Part shown: piece after piece, positions 1 to 5,191 of the stretch | Layout: every line of letters begins with the position of its first letter | Numbering within the stretch: the stretch's first letter is position 1 | NCBI GenBank assembly: GCA_009774155.1 | Contig: VSNE01000171.1 | Location: forward strand, 1 to 6,121 | Reading direction: 5' to 3' | DNA length: 6,121 bases | Source: Lachnospiraceae bacterium | GTDB taxonomy: Bacteria > Bacillota > Clostridia > Lachnospirales > Lachnospiraceae | The notes under the pieces: generated by a model | What the model saw: only the letters and a program-made list of their open reading frames with translations | What the model was told of the DNA's origin: nothing | The model's database searches: none | Position numbers and translations under genes: made by a program

Positions 1-59
1 GAAGTGGATAGTGTAACATGTTCTTCAGATTAAATAAAAAACGGACACCTTCAAGAGTC

Positions 60-88
60 TTGACCTTTCAATATTTAACTCATATAAT
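60..88 (+). promoter_or_regulatory. Candidate sigma-A promoter inside the IS110 remnant, facing dcd
   Basis: TTGACC (60-65) and a perfect TATAAT (83-88) are separated by exactly 17 bp, a near-consensus housekeeping promoter. Transcription would start near 95 and run through the remnant, antisense to it, toward dcd at 402. No better promoter is visible between 100 and 401, so this may be the working dcd promoter, giving a leader of about 300 nt. The AT-rich context means a chance match is possible. Confidence 0.55.
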
Positions 89-285
89 ATATTTATTATT
101 ACTTCTTGGCGAAAAGTCAAAAAAACAAAAGTAATTGGGCGAACCGGTTCTGCACAGGAAAGCAGCAGATAGAAGCTATCATAGTCATTAGAGGATTTGA
201 ACGATCCAATGATTATTTCGCCATCGGAAGAGAGAGCGGCAGCAAAATGGTTGAGTTTGGCAATATCAGTGTCCAAGTAAATCGT

Positions 286-300
286 GAGGTCGTACCTCCC
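286..300 (-). promoter_or_regulatory. Hairpin covering the ribosome site of the IS110 remnant
   Basis: On the minus strand the sequence GAGGTACGACCTC (298-286) forms a 5-bp perfect stem, GAGGT/ACCTC, with a 3-nt loop. The 5' arm contains most of the GGGAGG ribosome site (300-295) for the lost transposase start at 285. In an intact relative such a stem would damp translation of the transposase. The structure is short, so a biological role is inference only. Confidence 0.4.
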
Positions 301-401
301 TTTCAAAAGTCCACAGTATCTGAATGTATTAAACCACAAAAATAAGAAAAGAAAGGGAATATGTTGTTTTTGCTTCTATAAAACATCATACAAGATTACA
401 T

Positions 402-920
402 ATGATTTTATCTGATGGCGAAATCATAGAATATCTGAATGAAAATAAACTGATAGTAACACCAATGGATGAAACTCAGTTACAGCCTGCCAGTATAGAC
501 ATTCGTTTAGGCAATACGTTTTGTGTATTGGACTGCGAGGAAAACAAGCCTGTTAAGCTGGGAAGCAGAGTAAATTATAAAGCGTTTACTCAGGAGAAAT
601 ACGAACTGCTTCCGGGTCAGTTTGTACTGGCTTCTTCCATGGAATATATTTCGCTGCCAACAGATTTGGCGGCTTTTGTGGAGGGAAGAAGCTCCCTTGG
701 ACGAATGGGGCTTTTTATTCAAAATGCCGCCTGGGTAGAGCCGGGATTTTCCGGAGAGATAACTTTAGAGCTTTTTAATGCCAGTAAGTATGCAATAGAG
801 CTGCAGGCGGGATATAAGATTGGGCAATTGATTTTTGCAAAGACCGAAAGAAATGTTTTAAACCCTTATTCCGGAAAGTACCAAAATCAGCGTGGCGCAA
901 CAGGCTCCCGGGAGTATTAG
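402..920 (+). CDS. dcd: dCTP deaminase (possibly bifunctional dCTP deaminase/dUTPase)
   Basis: Dcd deaminates dCTP to dUTP in the cytoplasm, feeding dTTP synthesis. The 172-residue product has the family landmarks in order: N-terminal MILSDGEI, QPASIDIRLG (residues 28-37), FVEGRSSLGRMGL (92-104), WVEPGFSGEITLELFN (111-126), IGQLIFA (140-146) and a C-terminal lid with YSGKYQNQRGATGS (156-169). Residues matching the E. coli catalytic Ser111, Arg115 and Glu138 are Ser97, Arg101 and Glu123. The FIQNAAWVEPGF stretch and the lid resemble the Bacillus halodurans enzyme, which also hydrolyses dUTP to dUMP, so bifunctionality is plausible but inferred. It is shorter than E. coli Dcd (193 aa) and near the Bacillus type. 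The start is fixed by the family N-terminus even though no Shine-Dalgarno is seen in the 15 nt upstream. The next gene follows after 40 bp and may be cotranscribed. Confidence 0.96.
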   Translation: MILSDGEIIEYLNENKLIVTPMDETQLQPASIDIRLGNTFCVLDCEENKPVKLGSRVNYKAFTQEKYELLPGQFVLASSMEYISLPTDLAAFVEGRSSLGRMGLFIQNAAWVEPGFSGEITLELFNASKYAIELQAGYKIGQLIFAKTERNVLNPYSGKYQNQRGATGSREY

Positions 921-960
921 AATTTTCCGTAAATATGGAAAAAAGGAGAACTGACAACAG

Positions 961-1539
961 ATGGATGACATAAGGTTTGAACCTGCAGATATTGCAATCT
1001 ATTTACATGGCAGGGGAATGGTGCTGAAGGAAAAATCTCTTGTGGCGTTTAACGCGGAAGATAAAAAAATTGTGGCTTTCGGAACGGAAGCAGAATATAT
1101 GGAAGGGAAGGAGAGCGGAGGCATCAAAGTGCTCTCTCCCCTGCGGCAGGGGATGGTTGCGGATTATGTGGCATCCGTGTGTTTGTTTGCCCATCTGCTT
1201 TACAAGGCCTGGGGAAAAAAGCCTTTTTTCAAGCCTCCGGTCGCCGTATGCGTACCAAAAGGGATTACCGAAGTGGAAAAAAAGGCGATGGAGGAAGTTC
1301 TGTATCAGTCCGGAGTCAAGGAGGTTATGATCAGCGATATGCCCTGGCAGCAGCTTGCGTCGGAAAGACCGGAGGAGTTTTCTAAGCTGCGCGCAAAATT
1401 TACAACTGTTATTGAGATTACAAAAGAGAATCCGGAAAGCTACATTACAGAAGAGCTGACAGGGATTCTGCAGTATGCCCGTCAGGAGGGAATCTCTGCC
1501 GCAAGGGTTGCGGAGCTGCTCCGGATTGCGGGCAGATAA
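961..1539 (+). CDS. Truncated MreB/Mbl-like protein (first-domain only)
   Basis: The 192-residue protein aligns by eye with the start of MreB/Mbl. HGRGMVLKEKSLVAF (16-30) matches the KGKGIVLNEPSVVA region, VLSPLRQGMVADY (57-69) matches IRPLKDGVIADF, and FFKPPVAVCVPKGITEVEKKA (89-109) matches the KPR-ICVPTNITSVE-KA segment. MreB is a membrane-associated actin-like ATPase of about 335-345 residues that organises wall synthesis. Here the phosphate-1 loop (DIGIDLGT in MreB) is replaced by DDIRFEPAD, and similarity ends near residue 132. The second phosphate loop (DIGGGTTDI) and all of subdomains II are absent; residues 133-192 are an unrecognised, mostly helical, charged tail. ATP binding and polymerisation are therefore unlikely. 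No MreB-like sequence follows, and a clear ribosome site (AAGGAG, 943-948) precedes the ATG, so this looks like a maintained gene rather than a fresh break. It sits 40 bp after dcd and converges with the next gene, 22 bp away. Function unknown; a modulator or relic of the cell-shape machinery is conceivable. Confidence 0.8.
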   Translation: MDDIRFEPADIAIYLHGRGMVLKEKSLVAFNAEDKKIVAFGTEAEYMEGKESGGIKVLSPLRQGMVADYVASVCLFAHLLYKAWGKKPFFKPPVAVCVPKGITEVEKKAMEEVLYQSGVKEVMISDMPWQQLASERPEEFSKLRAKFTTVIEITKENPESYITEELTGILQYARQEGISAARVAELLRIAGR

Positions 1540-1561
1540 AATTGACAGAAGGCTGTATGAA

Positions 1562-2245
1562 TTATCTGTTTTTGAATTCTTTTTCCCATTCCCTGCGGTA
1601 CCCGAATCTGCAGCCCGGACTTTTAACCTTTAGAAGCTCATAAAGCTTTGAAAGGTATGATTCGTCTCCCGCGCCTTTATAGCATTTGCCGCCGTATGTG
1701 CAGATGCAGAATTCCGGCGGCAGTCTGTATATCTTTACCACAGCGCTGTGATTGCCGGTATAGGCAAAGGTTCCCTGAATCTTGAAGAACCATGCAACGT
1801 CCGTCATGTTTACATACATAAAGCAGCCTATATTGGGGAGCTTAGAACGGCAGTTTTTAATACAATTCATAGTTCCGTATATATAATTTTCACTGTAACG
1901 GATACCCGATCCGCTGCGGTACCCCTGCGCCAGCGACAATAATTCTGATTTCTGCGAGGATGTCAGATTCTGATATTCTGATTTTACATTCCGGCAATGC
2001 TGGAAATGCTTTGCTAGCATATATATAAAAAGCATAATTACACTTAGAAGAAGTAAAAGGACGAAGGCTATCATTAAGGCAGATTCTTTGTCGCTGCTGT
2101 TAGAGAAAAGCAGGAAGGCAAAGGATGTTCCCAATAGCCCTATAACACATAGAAAGCCCAAATATGTAATCATAAGTATTTCGATTTTCAAATTTCTCCC
2201 ATATAATATGTCCAGATATTTTTGTTCTCTGTTTTGCGCTGTCAT
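1562..2245 (-). CDS. Two-helix membrane protein of unknown function
   Basis: I do not recognise this 227-residue protein. Residues 1-22 are polar with basic residues. Two hydrophobic helices follow, at about 24-47 (LMITYLGFLCVIGLLG) and 57-78 (LMIAFVLLLLLSVIMLFIYM), separated by a short charged turn (SDKES). The rest (79-227) is a soluble domain rich in Cys, Tyr and Gly, probably cytoplasmic, with aromatic and beta-like segments around GCFMYVNMTDVAWFF (140-154) and FCICTYGGKCYKG (179-191), and a basic C-terminus. Nine cysteines (33, 84, 128, 132, 141, 180, 182, 188, 212) do not form an obvious zinc motif. A ribosome site (AAGGA, 2258-2254) lies 8 nt before the ATG, and a good promoter lies just upstream, so it is likely expressed alone. 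The layout (two N-terminal helices plus a PH-like or membrane-proximal soluble domain) is common among small clostridial membrane proteins, but no family is assigned. Confidence 0.8.
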   Translation of the reverse strand: MTAQNREQKYLDILYGRNLKIEILMITYLGFLCVIGLLGTSFAFLLFSNSSDKESALMIAFVLLLLLSVIMLFIYMLAKHFQHCRNVKSEYQNLTSSQKSELLSLAQGYRSGSGIRYSENYIYGTMNCIKNCRSKLPNIGCFMYVNMTDVAWFFKIQGTFAYTGNHSAVVKIYRLPPEFCICTYGGKCYKGAGDESYLSKLYELLKVKSPGCRFGYRREWEKEFKNR

Positions 2246-2449
2246 TTACTTTTTCCTTATCATCTTAATTTCAGTAAATAATATCACATAGATATCTTCG
2301 ATACAATGAGATTTTTATCTGCATAACGATAGTATGATAAAAAATGCAAAAACTTAAGATTTACAAAATGTTGTTTTTTTTCCCGGAACATGGTCGATAT
2401 ACTTATTATAGGATGAAACAAAATTTTGCGCAAAAGGAGGGATATCTAT
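2246..2449. other. Divergent AT-rich intergenic region
   Basis: This 204-bp region separates the divergent genes at 2245 (minus) and 2450 (plus). It holds the minus-strand promoter at 2278-2306. For the plus-strand gene I see only -10-like hexamers (TATGAT 2333-2338, TATTAT 2404-2409) without a good -35 partner, so its promoter is not assigned. No terminator, tRNA or convincing small gene is visible. Confidence 0.5.
2278..2306 (-). promoter_or_regulatory. Sigma-A promoter for the two-helix membrane protein
   Basis: On the minus strand TTGTAT (2306-2301) and TATTAT (2283-2278) are separated by 17 bp. Start of transcription is predicted near 2271, giving a leader of about 25 nt with the ribosome site at 2258-2254. 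Spacing and position relative to the gene both fit. Confidence 0.6.
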
Positions 2450-3193
2450 ATGAAGGTTACGGCGGGAAGCTGGCAGCAGGGAATCAGCGGCAGCTTATAC
2501 AGGACCGCACAGCAGGAGAGGGAAAAGGAAGCAGAGGCAGGGGTGGAAATGCAGAAGGCGGCTGCACAGAACGGTTTATCAAAAGCCGGATCGGGGCAGG
2601 CCGCAGGCAGTCCTTCATCGGGAAAGGTAAGGGCTTCTTTGCCGGACGACTCCGTTGGTGAGCTTGCGGCTCTGCTTGCCAGAGCGGAAACAAAACTTGA
2701 TGTGCATCAGGTCTCTTCAAAGGTAATGAGGGGACTGGCTAATCTGAGGATGTCGGCTGCGCTATGTGAAGGCAAGGATAAAGAGAAAGCAAATAAGATG
2801 ATCCGGCGTATGGAAAAGCTCCTTAAACGTGTGTACAAAAAGCTGAAACAGTTGGGAAAGGAAGAACAGCTTGAGCAGCAGAGGGAAAAGGCAGAGAAGA
2901 AAATGGAGGAGCAAAAGGCCGAAGAACTGAGGGATGAGCTGAAATGCAGGCGGAATAAGCGCCGCAGGGAAGAGCGGGAATATGCAATGAAAGAAAATGC
3001 AGAGGATCATAAGGCGGCAGCGGCAGACGGCAGTCTTCTTCCGGGGGGAGATGCAGGAAGCGTTCCTTCCTCTTCTGAGCTTCCGGCGATGGCGGGAAGC
3101 GGCGGGGCGGCGGCTCCGGTATCTGCGGTGGCAGAAGCCTTTTCGTCCGCTGACGCAGCAGTGGAGGGCGCCTCTCTTGATATGACAGTTTAA
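2450..3193 (+). CDS. Charged coiled-coil protein of unknown function
   Basis: I do not recognise a named family. The start is set at the ATG at 2450 because a strong ribosome site (AAAGGAGG, 2433-2440) lies 9 nt upstream; an earlier in-frame TTG at 2426 would put that site inside the gene. The 247-residue product has a Gln/Ala/Gly/Ser-rich N-terminal part (1-65), a helical segment with SSKVMRGLANLRMSAALCEG (89-108), then a long, very Lys/Glu/Arg-rich helix with coiled-coil character (about 110-185, including KMIRRMEKLLKRVYKKLKQL at 116-135), and an Ala/Gly/Ser/Pro-rich disordered C-terminus (186-247). There is no signal peptide or membrane helix, so it is probably cytoplasmic. Its codons are more GC-rich than those of the flanking membrane-protein gene, partly because of the Ala/Gly/Arg content. 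It appears to be a lone gene, with 190 bp to the next start and another promoter between. The middle helical module may be the conserved core, and the ends look free to vary. Confidence 0.78.
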   Translation: MKVTAGSWQQGISGSLYRTAQQEREKEAEAGVEMQKAAAQNGLSKAGSGQAAGSPSSGKVRASLPDDSVGELAALLARAETKLDVHQVSSKVMRGLANLRMSAALCEGKDKEKANKMIRRMEKLLKRVYKKLKQLGKEEQLEQQREKAEKKMEEQKAEELRDELKCRRNKRRREEREYAMKENAEDHKAAAADGSLLPGGDAGSVPSSSELPAMAGSGGAAAPVSAVAEAFSSADAAVEGASLDMTV

Positions 3194-3240
3194 CCTTCCG
3201 AACGGAATATCCGGCGGTTGTTTAAACCAGAGCCATCCGT

Positions 3241-3280
3241 CTGCGGGCGGAAGGAGCAATATTTCTGCAGGCGGAAAGAG
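3241..3280 (+). repeat. Degenerate 16-bp direct repeat, two copies
   Basis: CTGCGGGCGGAAGGAG (3241-3256) and CTGCAGGCGGAAAGAG (3265-3280) match at 14 of 16 positions with a 24-bp period. The pair lies between the end of the coiled-coil gene and the MATE promoter, ending 14 bp before the -35. It could be a binding-site pair or a chance purine-rich repeat. Confidence 0.45.
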
Positions 3281-3293
3281 TAAGATTTCATAG

Positions 3294-3322
3294 TTGTATA
3301 TTTTTCACAGTAATGTTATGAT
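3294..3322 (+). promoter_or_regulatory. Sigma-A promoter of the MATE transporter unit
   Basis: TTGTAT (3294-3299) and TATGAT (3317-3322) have a 17-bp spacer. Start of transcription is predicted around 3328-3330, exactly at the left arm of the inverted repeat described next, leaving a leader of about 55 nt before the ATG at 3384. Confidence 0.65.
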
Positions 3323-3325
3323 GTT

Positions 3326-3351
3326 AAGGGTGCGTAAAAAGACGCACCCTT
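3326..3351 (+). promoter_or_regulatory. Perfect 10-bp inverted repeat at the MATE transcription start
   Basis: AAGGGTGCGT (3326-3335) and ACGCACCCTT (3342-3351) form a perfect GC-rich stem with a 6-nt loop (AAAAAG). A second pairing, AATGTTAT (3312-3319) with ATAACATT (3354-3361), flanks it. Because the predicted RNA start falls at 3328-3330, the mRNA would begin with the stem GGGTGCGT/ACGCACCC. Three readings are possible: a 5'-terminal stabilising hairpin, an operator for a repressor of the transporter, or a weak terminator (only four T follow, 3350-3353) for the upstream gene. Confidence 0.65.
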
Positions 3352-3383
3352 TTATAACATTTTACACAGGAGGAAACAATAAT

Positions 3384-4739
3384 ATGGAAGAAAACAAGAT
3401 GGGTATTATGCCTATGAATAAGCTGATTATATCTATGTCGCTGCCTATTATGATTTCCATGCTGGTACAGGCATTATATAATATTGTGGACAGTGTTTTC
3501 GTGGCAATGATTAATGAAAACGCCCTGACTGCCGTATCTATGGCATTTCCTATCCAGAATCTGATGATTGCAGTGGGGGTGGGGACAGCGGTTGGCGTAA
3601 ATGCCCTGCTTGCCCGCTCGCTGGGGGAAGGAGACTATGAAAAGGTAAATAAGATTGCGGAAAATGCGGTATTTCTGGTTGTTTTAAGTTATCTGGCATT
3701 TTTGATAATCGGGCTGTTTTTGATAGAGCCGTTTTACAGGAGCCAGACAGATATTGAAGAGATTGTAATTTATGGGAAGGAATATCTGACTATCTGCTGC
3801 TGCCTTTCCTTTGGAATATTTACGCAGGTAATGTTTGAACGGCTCCTGCAGGCAACAGGAAAGACAGTCTATACGATGTTTACTCAGGGGATCGGCGCAG
3901 TTGTCAATATCATTATGGACCCGATCCTGATTTTCGGCTTATTCGGGCTGCCGAAGATGGGGGTGGCCGGCGCGGCTGCGGCAACGGTGATCGGGCAGAT
4001 TGTGGGGGGCATCCTTTCCGTGTGGTTTAATCAGAGCAAGAACTACGAAGTGCGGATTCAGATGAAGGGATTCCGGCCGAGCAGTTCTGTGATCGGGCAG
4101 ATATATGGAATCGGTGTTCCGTCTATCATTATGCAGGCCATCGGTTCTGTGATGAACTATGGAATGAACCGGATTCTGATAGCCTTTACGTCTACGGCGA
4201 CGGCGGTTTTCGGCGTGTATTTTAAGCTGCAGAGCTTTATATTTATGCCTGTCTTCGGCCTGAACAACGGAGTGATCCCGATTATTGCCTTTAACTATGG
4301 GGCGAAGAACAAGGAGAGGGTTATCAGCGCCATAAAGCACAGTGTTGTTTATGCTGTGACCATTATGATTCTGGGACTTATTCTGTTTCAGACGGTTCCG
4401 GGGCCGCTGCTTCAGATGTTCAGCGCATCGGAGACAATGATAAAGCTTGGCATTCCTGCTCTTAAGATTATCAGTCTGAGCTTTATTCTGGCGGGCTTCT
4501 GCATCGCCAGCGGGAGTGTGTTTCAGGCGCTTGGAAAATCGGTCTACAGTATGTTTGTATCTGTGGCAAGGCAGCTTGTTGTTTTGCTTCCGGTAGCCTA
4601 CGGACTGGCAAAGCTTGGAGATGTAAATCTGGTTTGGTGGGCGATTCCGATTGCGGAGCTGATGTCTCTTGCCATGACAGTATTTTTCATGCTGAAGGTG
4701 TTTCGGAAGATTATATTCCAGATTGGAAAGGGCTCATGA
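3384..4739 (+). CDS. MATE family multidrug/Na+(H+)-coupled efflux protein
   Basis: This 451-residue inner-membrane protein has the length and pattern of MATE exporters, which expel drugs or metabolites using a cation gradient: twelve hydrophobic helices in two homologous halves. Visible landmarks are SLPIMISMLVQALYNIVDSVFV (helix 1, Asp36), GVGTAVGVNALLARSLGEGD (65-84), ERLLQATGK (152-160), IIMDPILIFG (176-185), MGVAGAAAATVIGQ (192-205) and, in the second half, GLNNGVIPIIAFNYGAKN (292-309) and SGSVFQALGK (376-385). The start at 3384 is chosen because AGGAGG (3368-3373) lies 10 nt upstream and the family N-terminus begins there. The frame stays open back to 3294, but that extension would cover the promoter and the inverted repeat. 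It is clostridial in type and resembles uncharacterised NorM/DinF-like transporters, so the substrate cannot be told. Its stop overlaps the next gene's start (ATGA). Confidence 0.95.
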   Translation: MEENKMGIMPMNKLIISMSLPIMISMLVQALYNIVDSVFVAMINENALTAVSMAFPIQNLMIAVGVGTAVGVNALLARSLGEGDYEKVNKIAENAVFLVVLSYLAFLIIGLFLIEPFYRSQTDIEEIVIYGKEYLTICCCLSFGIFTQVMFERLLQATGKTVYTMFTQGIGAVVNIIMDPILIFGLFGLPKMGVAGAAAATVIGQIVGGILSVWFNQSKNYEVRIQMKGFRPSSSVIGQIYGIGVPSIIMQAIGSVMNYGMNRILIAFTSTATAVFGVYFKLQSFIFMPVFGLNNGVIPIIAFNYGAKNKERVISAIKHSVVYAVTIMILGLILFQTVPGPLLQMFSASETMIKLGIPALKIISLSFILAGFCIASGSVFQALGKSVYSMFVSVARQLVVLLPVAYGLAKLGDVNLVWWAIPIAELMSLAMTVFFMLKVFRKIIFQIGKGS

Positions 4740-5014
4740 AACAGCAGAACATTACGGAAGAAGCTCTTTGGACAGAGATTACCGCACATCAGGGAGAGAC
4801 CTTCTATACAAAGAAGGGGCTGCCCTTTACTTACTATATAAAAGGCGGCGAACTGTTTGCCAGCCGCAGGGAGCGTTCGATTACAAGAAGCACCTTTGAG
4901 GCGGCATACAGAAAAATAATGAAAAACCCGGACGAGGTGACCGGACCGAAAAAGCTGAATGTCTATGGCGCTCCGTATGTGTGGGCTGTTCTGACCGCGA
5001 TTTTAAAAATATGA
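4736..5014 (+). CDS. Small conserved-looking protein translationally coupled to MATE gene
   Basis: The start is the ATG at 4736, which shares ATGA with the MATE stop at 4737-4739; a ribosome site (GGAAAGGG, 4725-4732) lies 3 nt upstream. A longer open frame from 4634 lies inside the transporter gene and is not used. The 92-residue, soluble, basic product contains TFYTKKGLPFTYYIKGGELF (about 22-41), RRERSITRSTFEAAYRKI (44-61) and VTGPKKLNVYGAPYVWAVL (about 68-86). The pattern of a short beta-hairpin, a basic helix and a VTGPKKL...GAPY tail recalls a small clostridial protein group of unknown function that I know only by general appearance. There is no membrane helix or metal motif. Tight coupling suggests a role linked to the transporter, or simply joint expression; it could also be a nucleic-acid-binding or regulatory protein. 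Confidence 0.82.
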   Translation: MKQQNITEEALWTEITAHQGETFYTKKGLPFTYYIKGGELFASRRERSITRSTFEAAYRKIMKNPDEVTGPKKLNVYGAPYVWAVLTAILKI

Positions 5015-5061
5015 TCAGACAGCGAACGCGGTGTACGGCTCCGCCGGATACAAAAAAGTCC

Positions 5062-5091
5062 TTGACTTCCTATATAAGCCTATGCTATAGT
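5062..5091 (+). promoter_or_regulatory. Sigma-A promoter of rpmG-secE-nusG
   Basis: TTGACT (5062-5067) and TATAGT (5086-5091) are 18 bp apart, and TG at 5083-5084 gives an extended -10 (TGCTATAGT). Transcription should start near 5097-5099. This is the strongest-looking promoter in the window apart from the one at 60-88, as expected for a ribosomal and transcription gene unit. Confidence 0.75.
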
Positions 5092-5097
5092 TAACTG

Positions 5098-5191
5098 GCG
5101 AATGGAAGTTTAGGCTTTTTTTTTATGCCTAAAAATTGGTGGTTTTCGCAGGATCGCCAAAGAAAAAAGTATAAAAGCGAGGTGGAAGGTT
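5098..5191 (+). promoter_or_regulatory. Structured leader of rpmG-secE-nusG
   Basis: The leader of about 94 nt has a hairpin TTTAGGC (5109-5115)/GCCTAAA (5127-5133) with a U-rich 11-nt loop. The 5' end can pair in two exclusive ways: GCGAA (5098-5102) with TTCGC (5145-5149), or TGGCGA (5096-5101) with TCGCCA (5154-5159). It matches no riboswitch or ribosomal-protein leader that I know. A control role is inferred. Confidence 0.4.

Larger units (their letters stand above)
1..303 (-). pseudogene. IS110-family transposase, 5' remnant (decayed, runs off the left edge)
   Basis: Read on the minus strand, the frame from about 285 downward encodes TIYLDTDIAKLNHFAAAL followed by SSDGEIIIGSFKSSNDYD. 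This is the N-terminal signature of IS110-type DEDD transposases (usually MIYVGIDIAKLNHFA..., recalled from family knowledge), and the first catalytic Asp (codon 265-267) is kept. The expected ATG is ACG at 283-285, preceded by a good ribosome site (GGGAGG, 300-295) at 9 nt, so the original start has been lost. After about position 160 the similarity stops. It seems to resume near 75-25 (NIERSRLLKVSVFYLI against the family's NIRKTKTDKVDTYLI-like segment), which implies loss of some tens of codons of the RuvC-like domain. A TGA at 27-25 interrupts it, but similarity carries on past it (RT at 24-19). A TTG at 339 opens the frame formally but has no ribosome site. I infer a dead element; the family call is from motif memory, not a search. 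Confidence 0.77.

Noticed and set aside
25..339. Intact minus-strand gene of 104 codons starting at TTG 339
   Set aside because: There is no ribosome site before 339. The family start is the mutated ACG at 285, and similarity continues past the stop, so it is a pseudogene.
106..345. Plus-strand open frame of 79 codons starting at TTG
   Set aside because: It has no ribosome site and lies opposite the IS110 transposase remnant, whose minus-strand frame explains the region.
923..942. Hairpin TTTTCC/GGAAAA between dcd and the MreB-like gene as a terminator
   Set aside because: The stem is only 6 bp and mostly A-T, and it is followed by A and G rather than a T tract.
2393..2400. GTCGATAT resembling a flagellar-type sigma-D -10 before the coiled-coil gene
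   Set aside because: No TAAA-like -35 lies at the needed distance of about 15 bp.
2762..3259. Minus-strand open frame of 165 codons opposite the coiled-coil gene
   Set aside because: Its Arg/Leu/Pro/Phe-rich content is the complement of the Lys/Glu/Ala-rich coiled-coil gene, and it lacks a family match.
3294..3383. N-terminal extension of the MATE protein
   Set aside because: It would run across the promoter and inverted repeat, lacks a ribosome site, and adds residues not typical for the family. AGGAGG before 3384 fixes the start.
5015..5061. Terminator after the MATE unit
   Set aside because: Only weak 4-bp pairings (GCGG/CCGC) are seen, and the following A-run is on the wrong strand for a plus-strand U tract.
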